The translations under genes were made by a program, and so were the position numbers. A stretch of 64,000 nt of DNA from Kitasatospora phosalacinea (GTDB taxonomy: Bacteria; Actinomycetota; Actinomycetes; Streptomycetales; Streptomycetaceae). The stretch spans positions 1-64,000 of the forward strand of contig NZ_JNYE01000047.1 in the NCBI RefSeq assembly GCF_000717185.1. The letters run 5' to 3'. The notes under the pieces were generated by a model. The model had not been told where the DNA came from. It did not search any database and was given only the letters and a program-made list of their open reading frames with translations. Shown here piece after piece: positions 15,920-25,925 of this stretch (the first letter of the stretch is position 1; every line of letters begins with the position of its first letter).

Positions 15920-18900
15920 TCAGAAGTCGAAGGCGATGCCGGGAAGTTCCGGCGCGGCCGCGGGGCCGGCGTCACCGGCCGGTCGTCCCAGCGCGGCGAC
16001 CGTCGTGTCCGGGTGCGCGAGCGCCCGGTCGAGGACGCCGAGGAAGGTGTCGCGGAACGCGGCGACCGTGGCCCGGTCGAAGAGCTCCGTCGCGTACTCC
16101 CACTCGATGTGCAGGTCGTCCTGCTCCTCGAAGACCTGCATGTTCAGGTCGGCCATGCCCTGCCCGGTGTGACGGGGCCGCAGCAGGACCCGCTCCCCGA
16201 GGAGGTCGACGGCCTGCAGCGCGCCCGCCTGCAGGGCGAGCAGGGTGTCGAACAGCGGGTTGCGGCCGGGCACCGGCTCCCCGGCCTCGCGGACCAGCTC
16301 GGCGTACGGGAAGTCCTGGTGCGCGAACGCCTCCCGGGCGGTGGCGGCCGCCTCCGCGACGAGCGCGCCGAACGGCTTGTCCCCCGCGGGCCGCAGCCGC
16401 AGCGGCACCGTGTTGACGAACATCCCCACCGCCGAGTCGAGGCCCGGCGCGGTGCGGCCGGACGCCGGGATGCCGACGGTGACGTCCTCCTGCCCCGTGA
16501 CGAGGCCCAGGAAGACCGCGTACGCGGCCGCCAGCGGCGCGAAGGGCGTCACGGAGCGCTGCACCGCGAAGGCCCGCAGCGCGGCGGTCCGGTCGGTGCC
16601 CAGCCCGAACGGCAGCAGGTCGCCGCCGTGGTCGCGCAGCGCCGGACGGGGCCGGTCGGTGGGCAGCTCGGCCGCGGCCGGGCGGTCGCGCAGCGCGGCC
16701 GTCCAGTACGCCCGCTGCTGCTCCGCGGCCGCCTTGCCCGCCCCCGCGGCCGCCCAGTGGGCGTAGTCCCGGTAGCGGGGCGCCACCGGCGGCAGCTCCA
16801 GGCCCCGGTACAGCGCGTCGAGGTCGCCGAAGAGCTGCCGGAGGGAGAGCCCGTCGACCACCAGGTGGTGCAGGTCGACGAAGAGCACGCACCGGTCGCC
16901 GGAGCGGTGCAGGGACGCCCGGGCCAGCGGCGCGGCCGCCAGGTCGAAGGGCCGCACGAGCTCCGCGAGCCGCGGCTCCCCGTCGACGGGGCGCAGCTCC
17001 GAATCGACGGCGGCGTGCACGACCTGCACCGGCTCGTCCTTCAGCAGGAACGAGGTGCGCAGCACCTCGTGGCGGGCGACCAGGGCCCGCCAGGCGTCCG
17101 CCAGCCGCGCCGCGTCCGCGTCGCCCGGCAGCTCCAGCAGCAGCGGCACGTTGTACTGCACCGAGTTCTCGTCCCGGCGCTGCGCCACGAACAGCGGGTA
17201 CTGCTGGGGCGCGAGCGGGTAGTGGTCGGCGGGCGGCGCGGCGGGCAGCGCCGCGGGCCCCGCGGGCTCGGGCACCCGCTCGCCGAGCAGGACGGCGAGG
17301 TCCTCGACGGTCGGGTTGCGGAAGACGTCCGCGACGGTCACCGGGACGCCGAACTCCGCCCCGATGGCGGTCGCGAGACCGGCCGCCACCAGGGAGTCGA
17401 CGCCGTGGTCGAACGCCGAGTCGAGCACGCCGACGGTCGCGCCGGGCAGCGCGGCCTCCCAGATCGCCACTAGCCGCTCCTCGACGGCGTCCCGCGGCGG
17501 CACGTGCTCCACCGGCAGGTCGTACAGGTCGGCCGGGTCGGGCAGCGCCGACCGGTCGACCTTGCCGTGGGCGGTCAGCGGGAGGGCGTCGAGCACGACG
17601 AGGTACCCGGGGACGAGGTGGCGGGGGAGTCGCTCCGCCAGGTACTCGCGCACCTCGCGGACGTCGAGCGGCTCGGCCTCGGTGAAGTAGGCGGCCAGGT
17701 AGCGGTCCGTGGCGTCCCCGCCCTCGCGCGTGCGCGGCACGACGACGGCCTCCGCGACGCAGGGGTGGCCGCGCAGCGCGGACTCGACCTCGCCCGGCTC
17801 GATCCGGTAGCCCCGGATCTTCACCTGGCCGTCGGCGCGGCCGAGGAACTCGACCACCCCGTCCGGCCGCTGCCGCGCCAGGTCGCCCGTGCGGTACATC
17901 CGGCCGCCGGGCAGGAACGGGTCGGGCAGGAAGACCTGCGCGGTGAGCTCGGGCCGGCCCAGGTAGCCGAGCGCCACGCCGTCGCCGCCGACGTACAGCT
18001 CGCCCTCGGTGCCCGGGGGGACCGGCGCGCCCGCCGGGTCGAGGACGTAGGCGGTGGAGTGGGCGATGGGCCGTCCGATGGGCAGCGGCCCCCCGGTCTC
18101 CTCCGGGGCGATCCGGTGGGTGGTGGAGAAGGTGGTGTTCTCGGTGGGGCCGTAGCCGTTGACGACCCGCACCCCGGGGCAGGCGGCCAGCACGGCCGCC
18201 ACGTGCTCGCCGGCCACCACGTCGCCGCCGACCACCAGGTCGCTCAGCGGGGCGAACGCGGCGGGGTCCTGCCGGGCGAGCCGGTTGAACAGCGGCGAGG
18301 TGAGCCACAGCGTGGTGACCCCGTGCTCGCGCAGCGCGGCCCCGAGCCGGCCCGCGTCCAGGACGGCGTCCTCCTCGGGCAGCACGAGCGCGCCGCCGTT
18401 CAGGAGGGGCCCCCACAGCTCGAAGGTGCTCGCGTCGAAGGACACCGCACCGGTCTGCAGGACCCGCATCCGGTCGGAGAACGCCACGAAGTCCGTCCCG
18501 CGGACCAGCCGGACCACGTTGCGGTGGCACACCATGACGCCCTTGGGCCTGCCGGTGCTGCCCGAGGTGTACATCACGTAGGCGAGGTCCTCGGGCCCGA
18601 CCGGCTCCCCGTCCTCGCCGCTCCCGGCGGCCGGGCCGCCCAGGATCGCCATCTGTGTCCCGCGGCCGCCGGGCAGCTCGCCCTCGCGGTCGCCCAGCAG
18701 CAGGCGCACCCCGCCGTCGTCGAGCAGGTACTCGACCCGGCGCTCCGGCTCGGCGGGGCTGACCGGCAGGTACGCGGCCCCGGCCCGCAGCACGGCCAGG
18801 TTGGCGACCACCCATTCGGGGCTGCGCTCGGCCCGGACGGCCACCAGCTCCCCGGGGCGCACCCCGTGGGCGCGGATCCGGGCGGCGAGGGCGGCCGAGC

Positions 18901-19045
18901 GCTCCGCGAGCTCGCGGTAGGTCAGCGTGCCGTGCGCGCCCACCACCGCGGGGGCGTCGGGCGTGGCCCCGGCCTGCTGGAGGAACAGCCCGTGGATCGT
19001 CGCTTCGCGCGGGTAGCCCTGCGTGGCTTGCATCGTTCGTTCCAT
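15920..19045 (-). CDS. NRPS-B: A(Val) - PCP - C
   Basis: 1041-residue synthetase beginning with an adenylation domain (about 15-500) that has A3 [12 protein letters not shown]5 NGYGPTEN, A8 [14 protein letters not shown] and A10 HGKVDR. The specificity code read by alignment is D-A-F-W-V-G-G-T-F-K, one residue from the valine code DAFWIGGTFK, so valine or a similar branched amino acid is expected. The carrier domain has FDHGVDSL, closer to acyl-carrier style G-x-D-S than the usual LGGxS, but the phosphopantetheine Ser is kept. The C-terminal condensation domain (about 590-1030) has an intact HHLVVDG. No C domain precedes the A domain. ATG 19045 has AGGAG 9 nt upstream; ATG 19033 is an alternative. 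Confidence 0.93.
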   Translation of the reverse strand: MERTMQATQGYPREATIHGLFLQQAGATPDAPAVVGAHGTLTYRELAERSAALAARIRAHGVRPGELVAVRAERSPEWVVANLAVLRAGAAYLPVSPAEPERRVEYLLDDGGVRLLLGDREGELPGGRGTQMAILGGPAAGSGEDGEPVGPEDLAYVMYTSGSTGRPKGVMVCHRNVVRLVRGTDFVAFSDRMRVLQTGAVSFDASTFELWGPLLNGGALVLPEEDAVLDAGRLGAALREHGVTTLWLTSPLFNRLARQDPAAFAPLSDLVVGGDVVAGEHVAAVLAACPGVRVVNGYGPTENTTFSTTHRIAPEETGGPLPIGRPIAHSTAYVLDPAGAPVPPGTEGELYVGGDGVALGYLGRPELTAQVFLPDPFLPGGRMYRTGDLARQRPDGVVEFLGRADGQVKIRGYRIEPGEVESALRGHPCVAEAVVVPRTREGGDATDRYLAAYFTEAEPLDVREVREYLAERLPRHLVPGYLVVLDALPLTAHGKVDRSALPDPADLYDLPVEHVPPRDAVEERLVAIWEAALPGATVGVLDSAFDHGVDSLVAAGLATAIGAEFGVPVTVADVFRNPTVEDLAVLLGERVPEPAGPAALPAAPPADHYPLAPQQYPLFVAQRRDENSVQYNVPLLLELPGDADAARLADAWRALVARHEVLRTSFLLKDEPVQVVHAAVDSELRPVDGEPRLAELVRPFDLAAAPLARASLHRSGDRCVLFVDLHHLVVDGLSLRQLFGDLDALYRGLELPPVAPRYRDYAHWAAAGAGKAAAEQQRAYWTAALRDRPAAAELPTDRPRPALRDHGGDLLPFGLGTDRTAALRAFAVQRSVTPFAPLAAAYAVFLGLVTGQEDVTVGIPASGRTAPGLDSAVGMFVNTVPLRLRPAGDKPFGALVAEAAATAREAFAHQDFPYAELVREAGEPVPGRNPLFDTLLALQAGALQAVDLLGERVLLRPRHTGQGMADLNMQVFEEQDDLHIEWEYATELFDRATVAAFRDTFLGVLDRALAHPDTTVAALGRPAGDAGPAAAPELPGIAFDF

Positions 19046-19062
19046 CTCTCCGTGCTCCTGCC

Positions 19063-20331
19063 TCAGGCGCCCGCGCTCGCGCCCGCACCGGCGGACGGCG
19101 CGAGGACGGGGCGGAAGGTGGCGGTGATCGACTCGGCGACCTTCCGCAGGTCGTCGTGGTCCGGGGCGGAGCCGAAGACCACGCCCAGGTGGCTCTGGGT
19201 GCCCTCGCGCCAGTCCACGAACCGCCCCGGCTCCGCGTGCGTCTCGACGTTGCGCACGCCGGGCAGCCCGGCGAGCTCCGCCACCCCGTCGACCGAGGTG
19301 AGGGTGCCCGCCACGGCCGGCGGTGTGAGGAAGTACTGGTAGGTGACGCCCCGGTGGCGGGGCGCCGGGATGCGGGGCTCCCCGCCGAGGGCGACCTCCA
19401 GCGCGGTCCGCACCAGGTTGATCCCGGTGGCCCGGCGGAGGATCTCCGGGACGTACCCGCCCAGCCGGCCGTTCACCTCGATGATCCGGGGGCCGTCCGC
19501 GGTCAGCTTGACCTCGGTGTGGGTGATGCCGTGCCGGATCCCCAGGGCCCGCACCGCGGCGGCCTCCAGGGCCAGCACCTCGGCGGCGGCCTCCTCGCCG
19601 AGGGTGGCGGGCAGCAGCATCCCGGTCTCGCGGAAGGGCTCGGCGAGGGCGAACTTCCCGGTGACGCAGACCTGCCGGGAGGCGGTGCCGGTGTGGACGG
19701 ACTCCACGGAGACGTAGTCCCCCCAGAACTCGCCGGCCACCGACGGGTCGCCCTCCAGCATCTGCTCGGCGACGAACTCGACGCCCGCCGGGCGGGCGGC
19801 CGCCACGGCGAGGAACTCCTCCGCCGAGTCCACCCGGCTGGTGTGCAGGCTGCCCGCACCCGTCCGCGGCTTGATCACGGCGGGCACGCCGACGAGGTCG
19901 AGCGCCCGCGCCGGGTCGTCGCCGACCACCGCGCAGCGGGTGGCCTGGACCCCGGCCTCGGCCAGGATCCTGCGCTGCACCAGCTTGTCGACCAGCGCCG
20001 GGATCAGCTCGGGGGAGTGGTAGGGCAGGCCGAGCGCCTGCGCCAGCCGGGCCGTCCCGGCGAGCTGGTACTCGCTGTAGGTGACGATGCCGTCGACCGC
20101 GGCCTCCCGCAGCAGCCGGACCCGCTCCTGCTCGTCCCGCCCGGTGACGTCGAGCACCTCGCCGAGGGCGAGCATGGACTGCCGGTGGGCGGCGGCGCCG
20201 GGCCGGTCGAAGTCCGCGACGAAGAGCACCTCGCAGAGCCGGTGGGCGGCGGCCAGGACGTCGTTCGGGGTGGCGGAGCCGAGGTCGTAGACGACCGCGA
20301 CCCGGGGCACCTTCCGTGCGTGGGCGGTCAC
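19063..20331 (-). CDS. ATP-grasp ligase 2 of the NRPS operon
   Basis: 422-residue ATP-grasp carboxylate-amine ligase. The N-terminal pre-ATP-grasp domain includes [15 protein letters not shown]. The ATP lysine is in [14 protein letters not shown] (about 140-155), and the Mg-binding strand is [26 protein letters not shown] with a complete E-x-N-x-R. It is therefore a normal-looking enzyme, in contrast to ATP-grasp 1 in the same operon. The GTG start at 20331 overlaps the NRPS-A stop by 4 nt, and NRPS-B begins 17 nt after its stop, so it is embedded in the assembly-line genes. It could form the amide bond that the condensation domains do not account for; this is inference. Confidence 0.88.
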   Translation of the reverse strand: MTAHARKVPRVAVVYDLGSATPNDVLAAAHRLCEVLFVADFDRPGAAAHRQSMLALGEVLDVTGRDEQERVRLLREAAVDGIVTYSEYQLAGTARLAQALGLPYHSPELIPALVDKLVQRRILAEAGVQATRCAVVGDDPARALDLVGVPAVIKPRTGAGSLHTSRVDSAEEFLAVAAARPAGVEFVAEQMLEGDPSVAGEFWGDYVSVESVHTGTASRQVCVTGKFALAEPFRETGMLLPATLGEEAAAEVLALEAAAVRALGIRHGITHTEVKLTADGPRIIEVNGRLGGYVPEILRRATGINLVRTALEVALGGEPRIPAPRHRGVTYQYFLTPPAVAGTLTSVDGVAELAGLPGVRNVETHAEPGRFVDWREGTQSHLGVVFGSAPDHDDLRKVAESITATFRPVLAPSAGAGASAGA

Positions 20332-23309
20332 GGGCGCTCCGCCCCCGCCCCGGCCGCCTGCCGCGCCGCGAGGTGCTCGGCGAGGCGCGCCGCCGTCGGC
20401 TGCAGGTACAGGTCGCGCAGCGGCACGGACTGCAGGCCCGCCCGGCGCAGGGCGGCGGAGAGCCGCACCGCGAGCAGCGAGTTGCCGCCGAGGTCGAAGA
20501 AGTCGTCGTCGGGCCCGACCTCCGGCCCGAGGGTGGCCCGCCAGGCCCGCAGGACCACGTCGGCGAGGCTCTCCTCGGCGGGGGCCTGCGCCTGGGCGGG
20601 AGCCGCGGCCTCGGCCGCGGGGGCGGCTGCGGGGGCGGCCTCCGCCGCGGGGGGCTGGTCGGGCTTCGGCAGCCTGGCCGCGTCCACCTTGCCGTTGACG
20701 GTGAGCGGGATCTCGGACACCGCGGTGACGGTGCCCGGCACCATGTGCTCGGGGAGGACCTCGCGCAGTCGGCGCCTGACCTCGGCCACCGAGCCGGAGG
20801 GCCGCAGCACCACGTAGGCGTCCAGGCGGACCCCGGCCGCGTCGCCGTCGCCCTGGTTCAGCACGACGGCGCCCGCCGAGACGGTGGGGTCGTCGAGCAG
20901 GACGGACCGGACCTCGCCGAGCTCGATGCGGAAGCCCCGCACCTTGACCTGGTCGTCGATCCGGCCCAGGTGGTCCAGTTGCCCGCCGGGGCGGAGCCGG
21001 CCCAGGTCGCCGCTGCGGTAGGCGCGTTCGCCGGTCAGCGGGTCGTCGACGAAGCGCTCGGCGGTGAGCTCCGGGCGGTTCAGGTAGCGGTCGGCCACGC
21101 CCGCGCCGCCCACGTAGATCTCGCCGGGGACGCCCAGGGGCTGGACGCGGCCCCGGGCGTCGCGCACGGACAGCGACCAGCCGGGCAGCGCCGTCCCCAC
21201 CGAGCGGGAGCCGGCGGCCACCTCGACGGGCGTGACCGTCGCGGTGGTGACGTGCACGGTGGTCTCGGTGATGCCGAACATGTTCACCAGCCGGCACCGG
21301 TCGTGCGGCTCGCGCCGGAACCACAGCTCCAGGGAGCGCACGTCCAGCGGCTCGCCGCCGAAGACCACCAGCCGCAGGGCGAGCGGGCGCTCCTGGCCCA
21401 GGTGGACGTCGCGCAGCGACGCGAAGGCGGAGGGGGTCTGGCTCAGCACGGTGACCCGGCGCCGGACGAGCAGCGCGTGGAACTCCTCGGGCGAGCGCGA
21501 GACCCAGTACGGGACCACGACGAGGTGGCCGCCGGTGAGCAGGCAGCCCCAGATCTCCCAGACGGAGAAGTCGAAGGAGCTGGAGTGGAACAGCGTCCAG
21601 ACGTCGTCCGGGCCCAGCCGCATGTCCTCGGCGGTGGCCGCCAGCAGCGCGCCGACGTTGCGGTGCGGGACGACCACGCCCTTGGGCCTGCCGGTGGAGC
21701 CGGAGGTGTAGATGACGTAGGCGGGCGCGTCGGGGTCGTCGGCGGGCTCGGGGGCCGCGGCCGCGGACCCGGCCAGCGCGTCCGGGTGCACCACGGTGAC
21801 GCCGTCGAGGGCGGGGAACCCGTCGAGGGCGGTGACCACCAGGCGCAGCCCCGCGTCCTCGGTGGTGTACCGCAGCCGCTCGACGGGGTAGCGCGGGTCC
21901 ATCGGGACGTAGGCGGCGCCGGTCTTGAGCACCGCCAGCAGGGTGGTGACCAGGTCGGCGTCGCGCTCCAGGCAGACGCCCACGAAGGTGCCCGGCCCGG
22001 CCCCGCGCTCCGCCAGGGCGGCGGACATCCGGGTCGCCGCCTCGTCGAGCTGCGCGTACGTCAGCTCGCGCGCGGCGTCGGACAGCGCGGTGGCGCCGGG
22101 CCGCTCGGCGGCGAGCCGGGCGAAGGCGGCGTGGACGGTGGTGGCGGGCCGGGCGGGGGCGGGCTGCGGCCGCCCGAGGGCCAGGAGGGCCGCGCGCTCC
22201 TCGTCCGCGAGCAGCTCGACGTCCGCGCCGACCGGGGCCCGGTCGCCGAAGGAGTCGGCGGGCTTGGCGCCGAGCAGGGCCGTCAGGCGGCCCACGTGCC
22301 GGGCCAGCTGCTCGGCGACCTCGGGGTGCAGCGCGGCCCCGTCGTAGTCGAGGCGGCCGACGAAGGCGCCGTCCGGCCGCGGACCCCAGGTGAAGGTCAC
22401 CGGGAACGGCAGCTCCAGGAAGGGCCGGTACGCCTCGTCCTGCCCGGACAGCGCCACGACGCCCACGGCGGGCACGGGCCGGTCGGCGCCGACGGGCGCG
22501 GCGGCGGCGAGGGCGGCCTCGGCCTGCCGGACCAGGTCGGTGACGGGGGTGCCGTCGTCGACCGGCAGGTGCACCGCGGCGAACCGGTCGCGGTCCGCGC
22601 GGTCGACGGTGAGCAGGCCGACGGCCCGCTCCCGGTCGGCGTAGCGGGACAGCAGCAGGGCGGTGGCGGCGAGCAGGACGGGCGCGGGCTCCGAGGCGAT
22701 CTCGACGGGGCCGATCCGCACCGTGCCGGTGGTGCCGGCGCGCCGGGCGTCGCCCAGGCCCCAGGCGGGCGGCGCGGCCTCCGCCGCGGTGTGCCGCGGC
22801 AGGTCGCCGGGGACGGCCAGCCGCTCCGCGCCGTCCGCGGCACCGGCCAGGACCCGGGCGACGAGGTCGAGCCCCGCGCTGTCCACGGCCCGGCGGTGGG
22901 CCACCAGGACCAGGTCGGCCGCGCCGTCGGCGTAGCGCAGCAGGACGGCGCGCAGGCGGCCGCCGTGGCCGGTCGCCCGGGCGGCCTCCCGGGCGCGCAG
23001 CGCCTCGGCGGCGGGGTCGGCGGCGGCCGCGGCCACGTCCTCGACCCACAGGCGGAGGTCCGCGGGGAGCGCGCCGGAGCGCTGGGCGGCGGTCAGCCGC
23101 TCGGCGATCCGCTCCGCGGCGAGCCCTTCGGGCATCCGGCGGACGAGGCCGTGGCAGGCGCGGGCGGGCCGCGCGTCGAAGGCCGTCCCCGTGAAGAGGT
23201 CGGCAGCGCTGCCGGGTCCGGCCGGCGGGGGCGGGCTGATCCGGGGGGACATGCTGGTCTCCTGGCTGGTGCGGGCGGTGGGCGCGGTCGGGCGGTCGGG
23301 TGCGCTCAT
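20328..23309 (-). CDS. NRPS-A: degenerate C - A(Thr) - PCP
   Basis: 993-residue synthetase. The first 400 residues have the shape of a condensation domain, but the active-site motif has decayed to HRRAVDS (second His to Arg, Gly to Ser), so it is probably catalytically silent. The adenylation domain (about 405-870) has A3 [12 protein letters not shown]5 NMFGITET and A10 NGKVDA. Its code reads D-F-W-S-V-G-M-V-H-K, close to the threonine code DFWN(I/V)GMVHK. An Ala/Pro-rich linker of about 35 residues leads to a PCP with [19 protein letters not shown] 23309 overlaps the upstream SDR stop by 4 nt, and its own stop overlaps ATP-grasp 2 by 4 nt. Confidence 0.92.
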   Translation of the reverse strand: MSAPDRPTAPTARTSQETSMSPRISPPPPAGPGSAADLFTGTAFDARPARACHGLVRRMPEGLAAERIAERLTAAQRSGALPADLRLWVEDVAAAAADPAAEALRAREAARATGHGGRLRAVLLRYADGAADLVLVAHRRAVDSAGLDLVARVLAGAADGAERLAVPGDLPRHTAAEAAPPAWGLGDARRAGTTGTVRIGPVEIASEPAPVLLAATALLLSRYADRERAVGLLTVDRADRDRFAAVHLPVDDGTPVTDLVRQAEAALAAAAPVGADRPVPAVGVVALSGQDEAYRPFLELPFPVTFTWGPRPDGAFVGRLDYDGAALHPEVAEQLARHVGRLTALLGAKPADSFGDRAPVGADVELLADEERAALLALGRPQPAPARPATTVHAAFARLAAERPGATALSDAARELTYAQLDEAATRMSAALAERGAGPGTFVGVCLERDADLVTTLLAVLKTGAAYVPMDPRYPVERLRYTTEDAGLRLVVTALDGFPALDGVTVVHPDALAGSAAAAPEPADDPDAPAYVIYTSGSTGRPKGVVVPHRNVGALLAATAEDMRLGPDDVWTLFHSSSFDFSVWEIWGCLLTGGHLVVVPYWVSRSPEEFHALLVRRRVTVLSQTPSAFASLRDVHLGQERPLALRLVVFGGEPLDVRSLELWFRREPHDRCRLVNMFGITETTVHVTTATVTPVEVAAGSRSVGTALPGWSLSVRDARGRVQPLGVPGEIYVGGAGVADRYLNRPELTAERFVDDPLTGERAYRSGDLGRLRPGGQLDHLGRIDDQVKVRGFRIELGEVRSVLLDDPTVSAGAVVLNQGDGDAAGVRLDAYVVLRPSGSVAEVRRRLREVLPEHMVPGTVTAVSEIPLTVNGKVDAARLPKPDQPPAAEAAPAAAPAAEAAAPAQAQAPAEESLADVVLRAWRATLGPEVGPDDDFFDLGGNSLLAVRLSAALRRAGLQSVPLRDLYLQPTAARLAEHLAARQAAGAGAERP

Positions 23310-24130
23310 CGCGTGCTGAACCCGCCGTCGACGGTGACGACGCTCCCGGTCACCTGGCGGGCGTCGTCGCTGGCGAGCCACAGCGCGGCCGACGAGACGT
23401 CCTCGGGGTTGACCAGCGCGTTCATCGGCTGGGACTCCAGGAAGGCGGTCTCCTGGTCCTCCGGCGCGACGCCGAGCGAGCGGGCGACCTCCGAGAGCAT
23501 CCGGCCCTCGAGGGTCGGCTCCTCGCGGACCTGCCCGGGGCACAGGGCGTTGACCCGGATCTGCAGGGCCGCGTAGTCGAGCGCCGCCGCCCTGGTCAGC
23601 CCGATCAGGCCGTGCTTCGCGGCGACGTAGCCGGCGAAGTAGCGGTAGCCCACCAGGCCCGCCGTGGAGGAGATGTTCACGATGCTGCCGGAGCGCTGCT
23701 TCGCCATGGACGGCACCACGGCCTTGATCGTCCGCCAGGCGCCCGAGAGGTCGACGTCCAGCATGACGCCCCACTCGTCCTCGGTGATCTCGTGGACGGC
23801 CTTGCCCGAAGGGGCCGCGATCCCGGCGTTGTTGACCAGGACGTCGATCCGGCCGAACCGGTCGAGGGCGTCGGCCACGACGTCGTCGACCTCCTTCTGC
23901 TGCCGCACGTCGGCGCGGGCGGTCAGCACGGAGGCGCCGCGCTCGCGGCACAGCCGGGCGGTGGCCTCCAACTGGTCGGGCGTGCCGAGCGGGTAGGGCA
24001 CGTCGGCGATGTCCGCGGCCACGTCTAGCAGCACGAGGTCGGCGCCCTCCTCGGCGAACCGCAGGGCGCAGGCGCGGCCGAGGCCGCGGGCCGCTCCGGT
24101 GACGAGGGCGGTCTTCTGGGAAAGTCGCAC
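23306..24130 (-). CDS. Mycofactocin-type SDR oxidoreductase in the NRPS operon
   Basis: 274-residue SDR. Motifs are TGAARGLG (about 11-18), NNAG, SST in VNISSTAG, catalytic YVAAK and TGSVVTVDGGFS. Between the second strand and next helix is an insertion containing VPYPLGTPDQLEAT. This is the mark of the mycofactocin-associated SDR subfamily, whose members hold NAD tightly and depend on the redox peptide mycofactocin for turnover. It would oxidise an alcohol, perhaps a hydroxylated precursor or product. GTG 24130 lies 1 nt after the thioesterase stop. No mycofactocin genes are in the window. Confidence 0.87.
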   Translation of the reverse strand: MRLSQKTALVTGAARGLGRACALRFAEEGADLVLLDVAADIADVPYPLGTPDQLEATARLCRERGASVLTARADVRQQKEVDDVVADALDRFGRIDVLVNNAGIAAPSGKAVHEITEDEWGVMLDVDLSGAWRTIKAVVPSMAKQRSGSIVNISSTAGLVGYRYFAGYVAAKHGLIGLTRAAALDYAALQIRVNALCPGQVREEPTLEGRMLSEVARSLGVAPEDQETAFLESQPMNALVNPEDVSSAALWLASDDARQVTGSVVTVDGGFSTR

Positions 24131-24131
24131 G

Positions 24132-24848
24132 TCAGCTCTCCGTACGCGCGGACCGGAGCCGCGAGGCGATCAGTTCGAGCAGGGACTTGCCGTCCGCGTC
24201 GAGGTACATGTGGTCGCCGGGCACGTCCACGGCGGTGAAGGCCCCGGTGGTCGCGTCGCGCCAGTGGTCGGCCGCCTCGGCCGAGACCAGGTGGTCGTCG
24301 ACACCGCGGATCGAGGTGACGGGCGCGGCGAGCTTGCGGTCGGAGGTGGGCACGTAGGCCTCGTGCATCTCCACGTCGGCGCGGAGGGTGGGCAGCAGCA
24401 GCTCCCGCATCTCCGGAATCTCGAAGGCCGGGTGGGTGTAGCCGGCGAACTCCTGGACGCGGGCCAGGAACGCGTCGTCGTCCAGCCCGGTCGCGCGCTC
24501 CGTCCGGCCGTTCCACGGGCCCTGCGATCCGCTCACGAACAGGTGGACCAGCTCGGCGGTGCCGTGATCGGCTATCCGGTGGGCCAGTTCGTATGCGAGG
24601 ATCCCGCCGAGGCTGTGGCCGAAGACGGCCACCGGGCCCCCGTCGGCCGCTTCGAGGGCGGCGGCGAGCAGGCCGTCGGCCGCGTCCTGGACGTTGGTGT
24701 ACGGGTCCTGGTCGACCAGGCGCTCGCGGCCGGGCAGTTGCAGGGGCCGTACGTCGACGCCCTCGACGCCGAAGGAACGCCAGGGCATGTAGAAGCTGGC
24801 GCCCGCTCCGGCGAAGGGCAGGCACAGCAGAGGCGTGGCAGGAAGCAT
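24132..24848 (-). CDS. Type II thioesterase, first gene of the NRPS operon
   Basis: 238-residue alpha/beta hydrolase of the GrsT/RifR kind, which frees mis-primed or stalled acyl groups from carrier domains in trans. It has the oxyanion segment LPFAGAGASFY, nucleophile elbow GHSLGG (Ser near residue 80), Asp in RGVDDHLV and catalytic His in VPGDHMYL. Unlike the thioesterase fused to NRPS-C it keeps the normal Ser. ATG 24848 is the first start in the operon. The region upstream is a 1.08 kb non-coding stretch with large palindromes that likely drives all nine genes down to 6735. Confidence 0.92.
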   Translation of the reverse strand: MLPATPLLCLPFAGAGASFYMPWRSFGVEGVDVRPLQLPGRERLVDQDPYTNVQDAADGLLAAALEAADGGPVAVFGHSLGGILAYELAHRIADHGTAELVHLFVSGSQGPWNGRTERATGLDDDAFLARVQEFAGYTHPAFEIPEMRELLLPTLRADVEMHEAYVPTSDRKLAAPVTSIRGVDDHLVSAEAADHWRDATTGAFTAVDVPGDHMYLDADGKSLLELIASRLRSARTES

Positions 24849-25231
24849 CGGGCTCTCGGCTCCGTGGAGGAAGTTCGAAGATTGACGGGATCGGTCCGGC
24901 ACGAGGATCGCGCGGGCTGCCGACGGAGCGGCCGAGACCGGTCAATGTCCCCATTGGACGAAATTCGGCCCGAACCACACGGGCCGGAAATCGGCAGAGT
25001 TCCGATTCCGCCTCGCACAACAAAGAAGACAGCAATGCCGTCAGCCAGCCCCCGCGCCGCTCGACAAACGGATCATGCAACAGGTCGCAGCGGCTGTCGA
25101 GAGGCGATTTCGGCGAATCGGGCGAATCAAAGGCGCGGCGACCCCTAGCGCACATCGGAAGCGAGGGAAAGCCGCGGTCCGGCCGAATCGGCGGGACGGG
25201 AGGAATGCGGCGGGCCGACCCACCGCCCGAA

Positions 25232-25250
25232 GTGTCCGGAAACAGGACAC
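25232..25250. promoter_or_regulatory. GTGTCC-N7-GGACAC inverted repeat
   Basis: GTGTCC, seven bases, GGACAC. The same outer half-sites flank the centre of the 36-bp palindrome at 25344-25379, so this may be a second binding site for the same protein. Confidence 0.45.
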
Positions 25251-25283
25251 AGCGGTGCATTCTCCGGACTGCCGGTCGTCGGA

Positions 25284-25303
25284 GGTGGCCGGAAGCGGCC
25301 ACC
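25284..25303. promoter_or_regulatory. Hairpin with 8-bp arms in the control region
   Basis: GGTGGCCG, loop GAAG, CGGCCACC. It lies between the two GTGTCC/GGACAC elements. It could be an operator or an RNA hairpin in a long leader. Confidence 0.35.
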
Positions 25304-25343
25304 GGGACCGCCGGGAACACCAGTCCGATTCCGGCTGGCGGGC

Positions 25344-25379
25344 GGGTTCGGGTGTCCCGCCGGCGGGACACCCGAACCC
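25344..25379. promoter_or_regulatory. Perfect 36-bp palindrome, candidate LmbU operator
   Basis: Each arm is 18 bases (GGGTTCGGGTGTCCCGCC and its exact complement) with no spacer. The centre, 25358-25365, is CGCCGGCG, the palindrome reported as the LmbU target in the lincomycin cluster. It lies about 500 bases from each of two divergent start codons and follows no gene end, which argues against a terminator. Confidence 0.7.
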
Positions 25380-25925
25380 TTGCCGAGGAAATCAAGCTTC
25401 CGCTCTGCTTCGGGTGGCATTCACCCCCGACGTGGCCGCCTCCTGCCGAGTCGAGCGGAATCCGGTCGTCCGATCTGGACCGTGGCCCGAATCCCGTGCC
25501 AGACTTCTCCTTGACCAGCGCAATTGCTCGCCGTCCGGGAAGCGGTAGATCGATGGGGGAATCAGATATCCGCCGGTTGTGCAGCCGGATTCGTGCGGCC
25601 CTCGGCCGCCGCACGAGGAGTTGACGGCACTCTCACGCCGACTCGCCCTGCAGAGCACGTTCCGCCGACTGCTCCCGGGCCAGTGGCCGGGTACGGCGAT
25701 CGGACCGGTGGCACTCGACGGCCCCCGAGGATACTGCATGCCCTCCGGCGGATCGCCCACGACCCACCCGTCGGTGGCGCGACCGCTCCCCGCTCCCCGG
25801 ACCGCGGCGCCGAACCGCGCACGACGCTGCGTCACGGGGCGGCCCGTCGGCAACACCGACGGCCCGCCTCCCGCCCGCACCGGCCTTCCGTCCGTCGACC
25901 GACCTTGACCAGAGAAGCGATCAGC

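Larger units (their letters stand above)
24849..25925. other. Gene-free control region between the NRPS operon and the LmbU gene
   Basis: No open frame here looks like a protein: candidates overlap on both strands, have no ribosome-binding sites and end in low-complexity sequence. Base composition is visibly less GC-rich than its neighbours. It contains three inverted repeats listed separately (25232-25250, 25284-25303, 25344-25379) and a small one, CAATG-TCCC-CATTG, near 24943. A possible rightward promoter is TTGCTC, 16 nt, TAGATC (25524-25551), which would leave a leader of about 370 nt before lmbU. Confidence 0.6.

Noticed and set aside
12035..17473. Open frame of 1812 codons on the plus strand opposite NRPS-B and NRPS-C
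   Set aside because: It is the antisense shadow of GC-rich coding DNA; its product is Gly/Arg/Val-rich low-complexity sequence with no domains, while the minus strand gives complete NRPS motifs.
25344..25379. Reading the 36-bp palindrome as a transcription terminator
   Set aside because: It follows no gene end on either strand and lies in the middle of a divergent intergenic region; an operator fits better, though RNA data would be needed to exclude attenuation.
24849..25925. Several short open frames in the control region
   Set aside because: They overlap each other on both strands, lack ribosome-binding sites, cross the palindromes and encode no recognisable sequence.
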